Shown here one piece after another: positions 9,116 through 16,160 of a stretch of 33,460 bases of DNA; within the stretch, counting starts at the first letter, position 1, and each line of letters begins with the position of its first letter. The notes under the pieces were generated by a model. It searched no databases. It saw nothing but the letters and a program-made list of their open reading frames with translations, and was not told where the DNA came from. Source of the DNA: Lachnospiraceae bacterium (lineage in GTDB: Bacteria; Bacillota; Clostridia; Lachnospirales; Lachnospiraceae); the NCBI GenBank assembly GCA_016287095.1, contig JAEEVK010000024.1, positions 1 through 33,460 of the forward strand, given 5' to 3'. A program made the translations under genes and the position numbers.

Positions 9116-12025
9116 ATGAAAAACGATATGGTAAAAAATTACATAAAAATCAGAGGAGCAAAGGAGAATAACCTCAAAAACCTGAGTGTGGACATACCCC
9201 GTGACAGCTTTGTAGTCCTCACGGGACTTTCGGGCTCCGGTAAATCTTCACTTGCTTTTGATACGATATATGCGGAGGGACAGAGGAGATATATGGAGTC
9301 GCTCTCTTCATATGCCCGTCAGTTCCTGGGCATGATGGAAAAACCTGATGTTGAGTCCATAGAGGGTCTTCCACCGGCTATATCCATAGACCAGAAATCA
9401 ACAAACCATAACCCTCGTTCCACTGTAGGCACGGTTACGGAAATATATGACTATTTCCGTCTGCTTTATGCAAGGATAGGGATACCTCATTGCCCCAATT
9501 GTGGGAAGGAGATAAAGCGTCAGACCGTGGACCAGATGGTGGATGAGATCATGGCACTGCCCGAAGGCACCAGGATACAGCTTTTATCCCCTGTTGTCAG
9601 AGGCCGAAAAGGTGAACATACAAAAGTATTTGAACAGGCCAGACGTAGCGGTTATGTCAGAGTATCGGTAGACGGACATATTTATGATCTAAATGAAGAG
9701 ATAAAGCTTGAAAAAAATAATAAGCACAATATTTCTGTGATCATCGACAGACTGGTAGTAAAGGAAGGTATAGAAAAGAGACTTTCAGATTCGCTGGAAA
9801 GCAGTTTGAAGCTGGGCGGCGGGCTTACTGTATGTGAGATTATGGGCACGAGCCCGAGAAATGCGGATGCTCTAGGAGACAAAGAAAAGACAAAATCAAG
9901 CAGCAGCAAATCAGAACTGCCCTCGGAAATCACTCTCAGTCAGAATTTCTCATGTCCTGACTGTGGTATAAGTGTTGAGGAATTTGAACCACGAACATTT
10001 TCATTTAATAACCCTTTTGGTGCCTGTCCGGATTGTGCGGGCCTCGGATCACGCCAGGAGTTTAGTCTGGATCTGATCATACCGAATCAAAATATGAGCA
10101 TCATAGAAAAGGACGCCATAACCATACCCGGCTGGAAGTCACTCCCGGACAAGAGCTCATACGGACGTGTGATACTCGATGCACTTGCAAAAGAATCTAA
10201 GATAGACCTTTCAAAGCCGTTTAATAAATTGAGTGAACGGGACAGAAACCTTATACTGTACGGTACGGATGGATACAGATTAAATATTTACTATAAGGGT
10301 GCTCATAGTGAAGGAACCTTTGATACTGCATTTGACGGTATCATGGGAAATATCAGACGCAGATACAGGGAAGCTTCGGAGTCTGCCAGACAGGAATATG
10401 AGCAGTACATGCAGATCATCCCATGTGAGACCTGTAAGGGTAAGAGGCTGAAAAAAGAGGCACTTGCCGTAACTGTCGGAGATAAAAACATATCCGAGGT
10501 TACTGATCTGTCCATAGTTGAGCTTTCAAAATTTATGAAGGCACTTGAACTGACAGAGATGCAGAAGAAAATCGGCGGATTGATATTAAAGGAAATAAAC
10601 GCACGTATCGGATTCCTGATCGAAGTAGGACTCGATTATCTGACTTTGTCCAGAGCCACAGCCTCTCTTTCGGGCGGTGAAGCACAGCGTATCAGATTGG
10701 CTACACAGATAGGTTCCGGTCTTGTAGGAGTAGCCTATATCCTGGATGAGCCCAGCATCGGACTGCATCAGAGGGATAACGGTAAACTCATAAAGGCGTT
10801 AAAAGACCTGAAAGACCTGGGTAATTCCCTTATAGTTGTCGAACATGATGAAGACACAATGAGGGCAGCAGACTGCATCATAGATATAGGTCCGGGAGCA
10901 GGCAGCAATGGTGGAGAAGTAGTAGCTATAGGCACTGCAGATGAAATATCGAAAAATAAAAAATCCATCACCGGCGCATACCTTAGCGGAAAATTAAAGA
11001 TACCGGTACCTGACAAGAGGAGAAAACCTAACGGATATCTCACGGTAAAAGGGGCACGGGAAAACAATCTGAAAAACATAGATGTAAATATTCCTCTCGG
11101 AGTGTTTACATGCATTACCGGTGTCTCGGGATCGGGAAAAAGTTCACTGATCACGGAGATATTGTATAAGAGACTGGCCAGGGACTTGAACAGAGCCCGC
11201 ACCATAATTCCCGGAGCGCACGATGATATATTAGGCATAGAGAAGCTTGATAAAGTAATCGATATAGACCAGTCACCTATCGGAAAAACACCCAGATCAA
11301 ACCCTGCAACATATACAGGAGCCTTTGATCTGATAAGAGACCTGTTTGCATCAACAGTAGATGCGAAAACCAAAGGATATTCCAAGGGACGTTTCAGCTT
11401 TAACGTAAAAGGCGGAAGATGTGAGGCCTGCTCGGGAGACGGTATCATAAAGATAGAGATGAATTTCCTGCCCGATATATATGTACCCTGCGAGGTTTGT
11501 CAGGGCAAGAGATATAACAGGGATACTCTGGACGTAAGATACAGGGGCAAAAATATTTACGAAGTGCTTGAGATGCCCATCGAAGAGGCAGTAAAATTCT
11601 TCGAAAATGTACCTTCGATCAAACGTAAAATAGAGACCTTGAATGAAGTGGGTTTGGGATACCTGAAACTCGGACATCCTTCCACATCCCTCTCGGGAGG
11701 CGAAGCACAGCGTGTCAAGCTGGCTACAGAGCTTAGCAAGAGGAGTACCGGTAAGACCATATATATTCTTGACGAGCCTACTACGGGACTCCATTTTGAT
11801 GATGTAAAGAAACTGATAGAAATACTTCAGAGACTGACTGACGGAGGCAATACCGTAGTCGTAATAGAGCATAATCTGGACGTGATAAAGAGTGCTGATT
11901 ACATTATAGATATCGGTCCTGAAGGAGGTGCAAGAGGCGGTACGATCGTAGCAGAGGGCACTCCTGAAGCAATAGCAAAAAACAAAAAATCATATACAGG
12001 CGAATATCTGAAGCCAATGCTTTGA
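9116..12025 (+). CDS. uvrA: Excinuclease ABC subunit A
   Basis: A 969-residue UvrA, the damage-sensing ATPase dimer of nucleotide excision repair. It carries two ABC ATPase modules (Walker A 'GLSGSGKSS' near residue 38 and 'GVSGSGKSS' near 670; signatures '[13 protein letters not shown]' and '[13 protein letters not shown]'; Walker B '[10 protein letters not shown]' and '[10 protein letters not shown]'), a CPNC zinc-binding segment in the N-terminal half, a second CPDC...CPDC pair and the CEAC...CEVC zinc module of the second ATPase, so the metal sites look complete. Start follows AGGAAA; a second ATG four codons in (9128) is an alternative. Ends at a strong bidirectional terminator. Confidence 0.98.
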   Translation: MKNDMVKNYIKIRGAKENNLKNLSVDIPRDSFVVLTGLSGSGKSSLAFDTIYAEGQRRYMESLSSYARQFLGMMEKPDVESIEGLPPAISIDQKSTNHNPRSTVGTVTEIYDYFRLLYARIGIPHCPNCGKEIKRQTVDQMVDEIMALPEGTRIQLLSPVVRGRKGEHTKVFEQARRSGYVRVSVDGHIYDLNEEIKLEKNNKHNISVIIDRLVVKEGIEKRLSDSLESSLKLGGGLTVCEIMGTSPRNADALGDKEKTKSSSSKSELPSEITLSQNFSCPDCGISVEEFEPRTFSFNNPFGACPDCAGLGSRQEFSLDLIIPNQNMSIIEKDAITIPGWKSLPDKSSYGRVILDALAKESKIDLSKPFNKLSERDRNLILYGTDGYRLNIYYKGAHSEGTFDTAFDGIMGNIRRRYREASESARQEYEQYMQIIPCETCKGKRLKKEALAVTVGDKNISEVTDLSIVELSKFMKALELTEMQKKIGGLILKEINARIGFLIEVGLDYLTLSRATASLSGGEAQRIRLATQIGSGLVGVAYILDEPSIGLHQRDNGKLIKALKDLKDLGNSLIVVEHDEDTMRAADCIIDIGPGAGSNGGEVVAIGTADEISKNKKSITGAYLSGKLKIPVPDKRRKPNGYLTVKGARENNLKNIDVNIPLGVFTCITGVSGSGKSSLITEILYKRLARDLNRARTIIPGAHDDILGIEKLDKVIDIDQSPIGKTPRSNPATYTGAFDLIRDLFASTVDAKTKGYSKGRFSFNVKGGRCEACSGDGIIKIEMNFLPDIYVPCEVCQGKRYNRDTLDVRYRGKNIYEVLEMPIEEAVKFFENVPSIKRKIETLNEVGLGYLKLGHPSTSLSGGEAQRVKLATELSKRSTGKTIYILDEPTTGLHFDDVKKLIEILQRLTDGGNTVVVIEHNLDVIKSADYIIDIGPEGGARGGTIVAEGTPEAIAKNKKSYTGEYLKPML

Positions 12026-12037
12026 TATTTATAAAAC

Positions 12038-12076
12038 AAATCCCGTCCCGGGCAAAAACCGGAGGACGGGATTTTT
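12038..12076. terminator. Bidirectional terminator between uvrA and the FliD-like gene
   Basis: AAATCCCGTCC (12038-12048) pairs with GGACGGGATTT (12064-12074) and is flanked by an A-rich start and TTTTT end, serving convergent transcripts from both strands. A closely similar stem recurs at 13528-13564. Confidence 0.85.
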
Positions 12077-12093
12077 ACATTCAAGTGTTAAGA

Positions 12094-12864
12094 TTACATC
12101 CACACACTAAAACTTGACTGACCTAACCCGGAATAGGAGTATCCTCCGGTTCTGGTGTAGGCAGAAGGACCTGCGGCGGAAGCAATAGCGTTTGACCTGT
12201 TCAGAAGCTGTGAAGCGTAAGAGCCATAGCCTTTGAAAAGTGTCTTAACGGCGGAAATATCTGCCTTGTCAAGCTTATCCTGGTCAAAGGACAGTTTATT
12301 GTCTTCACCGACAGCTATCCCCGCTTCTGAAAGCAGCTTGGAATTTATGGAAGTGGTTTTAGTCATCCAGGCACCGTTCCTCAATACTGACATGGTGTTT
12401 GAGTTACCTGCGCCTTCAACAACTTTATTGTAATCTTCGGTAAATTTCTTTAGAGCTTTCCCTATTGCCTCGCGGTCATAATCCTGTTTAACGGTCTTTT
12501 CACCTGTCTTTTCATCCGTCTCTGTAAATTCCTTCTTTTCCCAGAGAGAATCCTTCATGACATCCTTTATGGTACTGCCCATAGTAGTAGCAGTCTGGGA
12601 TGTGAGTGCTGAAGGGTTATCTTTGGCTTTTAAAGTGCTTTTTGCAGAGGAGTCATTGGAATAGTAGGCATTCATCAGTTTACGATATGTACCGCTTGAA
12701 ATGATACTGTAATCTGAAAAATTGATGCCACTAAGTCCTGACAGAGATGAAAGATTTGAGTTCTTGGAACTGTTTCCGTAGCTGTTATAGGAACTGAATA
12801 AATTGCTATAAGAGCTGTAGGAATTTGACCAAGGCTCTGATGCGTAACCTCTGATGTACGGCAT
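12094..12864 (-). CDS. Short FliD C-terminal-like protein, probably flagellar regulon
   Basis: A 256-residue protein with a Ser/Tyr/Asn-rich first 50 residues and no signal peptide. Its second half resembles the C-terminal domain of the flagellar filament cap FliD: 'KALKKFTEDYNKVVEGA' (the 'F.DAYN.LV' region), 'LLSEAGIAVGEDNKLSFD' and 'DKLDKADISAVKTLFKG' correspond in order to the family's 'L..IGI....G.L.LD..KL..AL......V..LF' pattern. Full FliD proteins are much longer, so this is a short relative and not fliD itself. The ATG is preceded by AAAGGAGGT, and a perfect sigma-28 promoter lies upstream, supporting membership of the flagellar regulon. Its exact job (secreted accessory, cap-like or chaperone-related) is unknown. 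A remnant of its 3' end lies at 13566-13589. Confidence 0.65.
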   Translation of the reverse strand: MPYIRGYASEPWSNSYSSYSNLFSSYNSYGNSSKNSNLSSLSGLSGINFSDYSIISSGTYRKLMNAYYSNDSSAKSTLKAKDNPSALTSQTATTMGSTIKDVMKDSLWEKKEFTETDEKTGEKTVKQDYDREAIGKALKKFTEDYNKVVEGAGNSNTMSVLRNGAWMTKTTSINSKLLSEAGIAVGEDNKLSFDQDKLDKADISAVKTLFKGYGSYASQLLNRSNAIASAAGPSAYTRTGGYSYSGLGQSSFSVWM

Positions 12865-12921
12865 AACGTTTACCTCCTTTCCTTGAATGTAGGGTAATAA
12901 ATGTATACTACCTCAATTCAT

Positions 12922-12948
12922 ATATCGGCATTTTAATCAAAAGATTTA
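12922..12948 (-). promoter_or_regulatory. Sigma-28 (FliA/SigD) promoter for the FliD-like gene
   Basis: On the minus strand TAAA (12948-12945), exactly 15 bases, then GCCGATAT (12929-12922). This equals the known B. subtilis SigD consensus at every defined position. It lies about 58 bases upstream of the ATG at 12864. Confidence 0.8.
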
Positions 12949-12983
12949 ACAGTCTTGGGTTGAAATACAATATTCGTTGTTTT

Positions 12984-12998
12984 TCAACGGAGCGTTGA
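12984..12998. promoter_or_regulatory. Dyad operator O1 upstream of the XRE gene
   Basis: TCAAC-GGAGC-GTTGA, a 5-5-5 perfect inverted repeat ending one base before the -35 box of the XRE gene promoter. The same arrangement (O3) occurs before the gene at 13766, and another dyad (O2) between them. Likely binding site of the neighbouring XRE regulator (inference). Confidence 0.6.
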
Positions 12999-13027
12999 AT
13001 GACAAATAGAAAATTATGTGGTATAAT
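12999..13027 (+). promoter_or_regulatory. Promoter of the XRE regulator gene
   Basis: ATGACA (12999-13004), 17 bases, TATAAT (13022-13027). Same -35 and same spacing as the promoter at 13683-13711. Confidence 0.7.
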
Positions 13028-13091
13028 CATTCTGATTAGAATATTGTCTATGTGAAAATCAGAATATTTAGCTTAAGGAGGGCTTTTTAAA

Positions 13092-13523
13092 ATGAGGGAT
13101 TTTATTTTACATCTAGCAGACGGATGCTGTGGAATTGATATTGAAGCCACAAGTAAACGCATCGGTAGTCTAATAGAAAGAAGCGGGCTAAATGATAAAG
13201 AACTTAGTGAGAGAATGAACGTATCAGTCCAAGCTATTAATAAATGGCGTCATGGAAAAGGTTTCCCAGACATAGAAAACCTTTGTATATTAAGCAGAAT
13301 ACTTGGATACACAGTTGATGATTTGCTTGTATTTCAATGGAAAGACAGAATAATACTGGATATTACTTTGGAAGAAAGAAAAAAGGCATACTTGGTATCA
13401 GAGATAATGAGAAAGTACTATTTTATGATAGCCGCTATTGTGCATTCATATAATAACGGACTAAGTGGAAAACAAGGATTTAAGTTGAAGCCGGAAATAC
13501 TCGCCGGAAATAATATTTCATAA
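13092..13523 (+). CDS. XRE/Cro-family helix-turn-helix regulator
   Basis: A 143-residue DNA-binding protein. Residues about 22-77 form a typical XRE HTH ('LIERSGLNDKELSERMNVS' then 'QAINKWRHGKGFPDIENLCI' and 'LSRILGYTVDDLLVF'). The C-terminal part ('LEERKKAYLVSEIMRKYYF') is helical and of unknown function, perhaps dimerising or sensing. AAGGAGG (13076-13082) precedes the ATG. A perfect TCAAC-N5-GTTGA dyad lies against its own -35 box and a near-identical module precedes the next gene, so it probably controls itself and the downstream coiled-coil/RNA ligase genes. Codons are AT-richer than in the flanking repair and secretion genes, in line with an accessory origin. It ends just before a terminator stem that resembles the one after uvrA. 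Confidence 0.85.
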   Translation: MRDFILHLADGCCGIDIEATSKRIGSLIERSGLNDKELSERMNVSVQAINKWRHGKGFPDIENLCILSRILGYTVDDLLVFQWKDRIILDITLEERKKAYLVSEIMRKYYFMIAAIVHSYNNGLSGKQGFKLKPEILAGNNIS

Positions 13524-13527
13524 ATAC

Positions 13528-13564
13528 AAACCCCGTCCTAAGAGAACTCATAGGACGGGGTTTT
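13528..13564. terminator. Terminator after the XRE gene, near-copy of the uvrA terminator
   Basis: AAACCCCGTCCTA (13528-13540) pairs with TAGGACGGGGTTT (13551-13563), with a T-run on the plus strand. The CCCGTCC/GGACGGG core is shared with 12038-12076, and both are followed by the same FliD-like 3' end sequence, indicating common descent by duplication. Confidence 0.85.
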
Positions 13565-13565
13565 G

Positions 13566-13589
13566 CATCCACACACTAAAACATGACTG
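13566..13589 (-). pseudogene. Remnant of a duplicated FliD-like gene 3' end
   Basis: Twenty-three of 24 bases match the 3' end of the FliD-like gene at 12097-12120. On the minus strand the segment would read through the equivalent of residues SCFSVWM, but the stop codon TAA has become CAA. Nothing else of the gene's body remains. Together with the duplicated terminator and promoter module, it marks a tandem duplication followed by deletion. Confidence 0.6.
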
Positions 13590-13615
13590 TACAAACTATG
13601 GATTTCTGCCACTTT

Positions 13616-13630
13616 TCAACGCTGAGTTGA
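13616..13630. promoter_or_regulatory. Dyad operator O2
   Basis: TCAAC-GCTGA-GTTGA, a perfect 5-5-5 inverted repeat 53 bases upstream of the -35 box of the coiled-coil gene. Same half-sites and spacing as O1. Confidence 0.55.
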
Positions 13631-13667
13631 AAATACGGCATTTTAGCAGCCTGTCAAACATGTTTTT

Positions 13668-13682
13668 TCAACTAAGCGTTAA
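13668..13682. promoter_or_regulatory. Dyad operator O3 upstream of the coiled-coil gene
   Basis: TCAAC-TAAGC-GTTAA: the O1 dyad with one changed base in the right half-site, ending one base before the -35 box exactly as O1 does. Predicted site for co-regulation with the XRE gene. Confidence 0.55.
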
Positions 13683-13711
13683 ATGACAAAAAATAGGAAC
13701 TGTGCTATAGT
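13683..13711 (+). promoter_or_regulatory. Promoter of the coiled-coil / RNA ligase genes
   Basis: ATGACA (13683-13688), 17 bases, TATAGT (13706-13711), giving a start near 13718 and a leader of about 48 bases before the ATG at 13766. Confidence 0.65.
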
Positions 13712-13765
13712 GGTTTGGCCAAGGGAAAAGGCAGTTTTAAATATGTCATAAGGAGGACAGATGAA

Positions 13766-14425
13766 ATGTCAGAGAAAATGTTAGTAACACAGGCTTTGGA
13801 TGAAAGGGACCTTCTTGTTAAAAAGATAAATGACAAGATTCAAAAAATGCAAGTGGTTGATACAAAGAAACATAATGAAATAAAAACTATAACAACACAT
13901 GTAAGTGTAGAGGAATTTGGTGATAATGCAATGTCAGCATATCAACAGATATTGGACCTGATTGACCGTTATCAGCGCATAGATGCAGCTATAGTTGCCT
14001 CTAATGCTTCGACAATGATCAAAACAAGTTATGGAGAGTATACTGTCGCAGGAGCTATAGCATTGAGAAACCGCTTAAAAGATAGCGGTATATATGATGA
14101 CAAGGCAGATTTTGAGGGACTACTTATAAAGCGTATGGAACATCAGTATAATATTAGTGTTGAATATGCAGAAAGCAAGAACAAAATGCTTGAGACACAG
14201 GCTGAAACCATGCGATTGAGTATTTTAGGAAAAGATAGTAAAGTAAAGGATGCAAAGCCACTTGAAGTGGTGGATGCATATATCAAGGAGAATACCACTG
14301 AAATTATTGATCCGCTTGAAAGTCAGAAGAAGGCACAGGAACTTAAAGAGAAGAAGGATGTGCTTTTAAGCGAATTGGACACTCAAATAAAGGTAAGTAA
14401 TGCTACAACAATGGTAGAGTTTTAA
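13766..14425 (+). CDS. Helical protein, DIP1984/septicolysin-like (DUF6847-type) by pattern
   Basis: A 219-residue, mostly helical, soluble protein. The first part ('LVTQALDERDLLVKKINDKI', 'YQQILDLIDRYQRIDAAIVA', 'YTVAGAIALRNRLK') follows the pattern I associate with the DIP1984/septicolysin-like family: leading A-L-ER helix, an I-L-DL-I-RI helix with a following NA[ST]-T, then a G-x-[YT]-T-[VL]-A-x-A-x-x-R motif. The last 60 residues are charged and probably coiled coil. The family has no firmly established activity. Start at 13766 follows AGGAGG (13751-13756); 13761 is out of frame and 13715 precedes the likely transcription start. It shares an operator/promoter module with the XRE gene and lies upstream of the tRNA-like RNA and RNA ligase, so a role in the same cassette is likely but unproven. 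Confidence 0.55.
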   Translation: MSEKMLVTQALDERDLLVKKINDKIQKMQVVDTKKHNEIKTITTHVSVEEFGDNAMSAYQQILDLIDRYQRIDAAIVASNASTMIKTSYGEYTVAGAIALRNRLKDSGIYDDKADFEGLLIKRMEHQYNISVEYAESKNKMLETQAETMRLSILGKDSKVKDAKPLEVVDAYIKENTTEIIDPLESQKKAQELKEKKDVLLSELDTQIKVSNATTMVEF

Positions 14426-14453
14426 GAAATTGGCCTGCCATATGAAAGCCCTA

Positions 14454-14538
14454 AACCCGCTTTCCCTGCAGAGGGGTTATTCTGCTACTTGGTTGCCCGT
14501 CACCCCAGAACGGGCTCATTAAGGCTCAGAGTAGAGCC
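14454..14538 (+). ncRNA. Structured RNA segment: three hairpins and a possible pseudoknot
   Basis: Within the 428-base non-coding stretch 14426-14853, three helices lie one after another: GCAGA/TCTGC (14468-14472 with 14481-14485, loop GGGGTTAT), GCCCGT/ACGGGC (14495-14500 with 14510-14515) and GGCTC/GAGCC (14523-14527 with 14534-14538). The GGGTT in the first loop can pair with AACCC at 14454-14458, forming an H-type pseudoknot. The segment is GC-richer than the genes around it and has no open reading frame of note. It leads directly into the tRNA-like fold. Boundaries and transcription are unknown. Confidence 0.45.
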
Positions 14539-14549
14539 ACTACAAGCCG

Positions 14550-14622
14550 TTAACAGTAGTTCAGTGGATTGAACACATGACCGGAAATCATGAGGACGCA
14601 GGTTCAAATCCTGTCTGTGATG
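14550..14622 (+). ncRNA. tRNA-like RNA beside an RNA ligase gene (possible tRNA pseudogene or decoy)
   Basis: The sequence folds as a full cloverleaf: acceptor strands TTAACAG and CTGTGAT (5 of 7 pairs), TA at positions 8-9, D-arm GTTC/GAAC with GG in the loop, anticodon stem CATGA/TCATG (5 of 5), loop CCGGAAA, variable loop AGGAC, T-arm GCAGG/CCTGT with loop TTCAAAT, discriminator G. The three arms are well kept, the acceptor stem is not, and position 33 is C instead of the near-universal U. The nominal anticodon GGA means serine, but the short variable loop is not that of a serine tRNA. No CCA is encoded. It is therefore unlikely to be a working decoding tRNA; it may be a decoy, a substrate for the nearby ligase, an attachment-site remnant or a decaying tRNA gene. 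Confidence 0.55.
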
Positions 14623-14735
14623 AAAATGGCAGATAAAAGCTACTTAACTGTTTTATGTGAATTGTCTTTTATGAACCAGGAAATGTCATTTGTCAAAAAG
14701 GATCAACGGTAATAAGACAATGGACAACGGATAAG

Positions 14736-14806
14736 CAGGCATGGTAAACATGCTGAAATCCATGAGAATGGTTTGGTGATAAAGCGGTTGACCGAGGGTT
14801 ATCCAC
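14736..14806 (+). promoter_or_regulatory. Structured leader of the RNA ligase gene (three hairpins)
   Basis: Three hairpins precede the ligase: CAG(g)CATG/CATGCTG (14736-14743 with 14749-14755), CCAT-GAGA-ATGG with a GNRA-type loop (14760-14771), and GTGATAA/TTATCCAC with one bulge (14776-14782 with 14799-14806) enclosing CGG-TTGA-CCG. Further upstream ATTGTCTT and AAGACAAT can also pair. The remaining bases of 14623-14735 show no gene and no convincing promoter. Could be a 5' leader with regulatory structure or part of a larger non-coding RNA. Confidence 0.35.
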
Positions 14807-14853
14807 ATGGCTGTATGGCAGGCATTTTTTATAGAAAGAGTAAGGTGAGAATA

Positions 14854-15897
14854 ATGAGCAGAAAATTAGCAAGTATACAGAAAATAATTAGCATTGAACC
14901 TATAGAAGGTGCGGATCGTATAGAATTGGCGCATGTTCTTGGTTGGCAGTGTGTGGTCAACAAGGGGCAGTTTAAACCAGAGGATATGGCAGTTTATTTT
15001 GAAATAGACAGTTTTCTGCCGATTAGACCTGAGTATGAATTTCTTAGGGCATCAAGTTATAAGAAGAGCGATGTTTTGGGAGAAGGATTCCGCTTGCGTA
15101 CTATGAATTTTCGAGGACAAATATCACAGGGACTATTATTGCCGGTCAGCCAGTTTGAGGAGATTGCTGAAGGAGCACAGGTAGGTGATGATGTAACGGA
15201 AATCCTTGGAGTGTGTAAGTGGGAAATTGAAGAAAGAATAACATCAGGTGGGACTGTTATTGGAACTCTACCTAGTGATATACCCCATACAGATGAGACT
15301 AGGGTTCAGGAAAATCCGGAGCTTATAAAGGCATTTTCAGGTCTTGAGTATTATATCAGTACAAAAATGGATGGAAGTTCGCATTCTATAGGAATAGATG
15401 AACATGGGTTCCATGTGACGGGTCACAATTATGAGTTTAAGAATGATGGTTCCAGTGCGTTTTATAACCTTGTAAATGATCGTGGCTATAAGGAGAAAAT
15501 GGAGCAATATATTACGGAGCAGGGCATAAAGACATTGACTATACAGGGAGAGTTATGTGCACCCGGTATACAGAAGAACCGCCTGAGATTAAAGAAACCT
15601 GAGTGGTATGTATTTACTGTCAGGGTAGATGGAAAGCGTGTGGGATTAAACAGAATGCTTGAGATATGTAAGAAGCTGAATATGACTTCTGTTCCTATTG
15701 AAGAGGTGGGAACAGATTTGCCCTTGAAGTATCCAACGGTTGAATCATTACTTAAAAGAGCTGATGGTGATTATCCTAATGGTGGAAAGAAAGAGGGCAT
15801 TGTTATAAGACCAACTGAACCGGTATTCTGTAGTCTTATATCAGCAGCACTTTCGATGAAGGTTGTTAGTAACAAATACTTGTTGAAAAATGAGTAA
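14854..15897 (+). CDS. ATP-dependent RNA ligase with N-terminal OB-like domain (Rnl5/DraRnl type)
   Basis: A 347-residue nucleotidyltransferase that would seal 3'-OH/5'-phosphate RNA ends through an AMP-lysine intermediate. Residues 1-120 ('RKLASIQKIISIEPIEGADR', 'VVNKGQFKPEDMAVYFEIDS') match the OB-like N-terminal module known from the Deinococcus DraRnl group. The catalytic half shows motif I K171-M-D-G174, motif III region G232-E-L, motif IV E314-G-I-V-I-R319 and motif V S334-M-K336 followed by SNKYL. All key residues are present. Start at 14854 follows AAGGTGAG; an in-frame upstream ATG at 14773 would add 27 residues encoded by the structured leader and has no family support. Immediate neighbours are the tRNA-like RNA upstream and a small membrane protein gene 25 bases downstream. 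The substrate is unknown; RNA repair after an RNase-type toxin or phage attack is a reasonable inference. Confidence 0.85.
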   Translation: MSRKLASIQKIISIEPIEGADRIELAHVLGWQCVVNKGQFKPEDMAVYFEIDSFLPIRPEYEFLRASSYKKSDVLGEGFRLRTMNFRGQISQGLLLPVSQFEEIAEGAQVGDDVTEILGVCKWEIEERITSGGTVIGTLPSDIPHTDETRVQENPELIKAFSGLEYYISTKMDGSSHSIGIDEHGFHVTGHNYEFKNDGSSAFYNLVNDRGYKEKMEQYITEQGIKTLTIQGELCAPGIQKNRLRLKKPEWYVFTVRVDGKRVGLNRMLEICKKLNMTSVPIEEVGTDLPLKYPTVESLLKRADGDYPNGGKKEGIVIRPTEPVFCSLISAALSMKVVSNKYLLKNE

Positions 15898-15922
15898 AAG
15901 AAGATTAGCAGGGGTGGATATA

Positions 15923-16144
15923 ATGAGGAAGATATTCGATATAGGAATGTTGATAGGTTGGTCGATCATCGGCATCATTTGCCTGGTTACAGAACATAAG
16001 CCTACGAAAATGGAATATGCATGCATATGGGTTTGTTATCTGGCTGAACTGGGCATAAAAGTGTTTACTAATCGTTATGATGATAATGACAACAACCAAA
16101 ATAATCATAACTTTAGAAACAATAACAAAATGCTGTCAGTTTAA
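15923..16144 (+). CDS. Small membrane protein of unknown function
   Basis: A 73-residue protein with a hydrophobic segment at about residues 5-24 ('IGMLIGWSIIGIICLVTE'), a second, weaker one ('YACIWVCYLAELGIKVF') and an Asn-rich, polar end. AGGGGTGG (15909-15916) supports the ATG at 15923; an upstream ATG at 15890 overlaps the stop of the ligase gene and would permit coupled translation with 11 more residues. Not recognised. Position directly behind the ligase suggests co-transcription. Confidence 0.55.
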   Translation: MRKIFDIGMLIGWSIIGIICLVTEHKPTKMEYACIWVCYLAELGIKVFTNRYDDNDNNQNNHNFRNNNKMLSV

Positions 16145-16160
16145 AAGAGGATAGATAATT

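Noticed and set aside
14773-14853. Upstream in-frame ATG that would extend the RNA ligase by 27 residues
   Set aside because: The extension is encoded by hairpin-forming sequence, lacks family similarity, and the ATG at 14854 has its own AAGGTGAG site and gives the normal N-terminus of the family.
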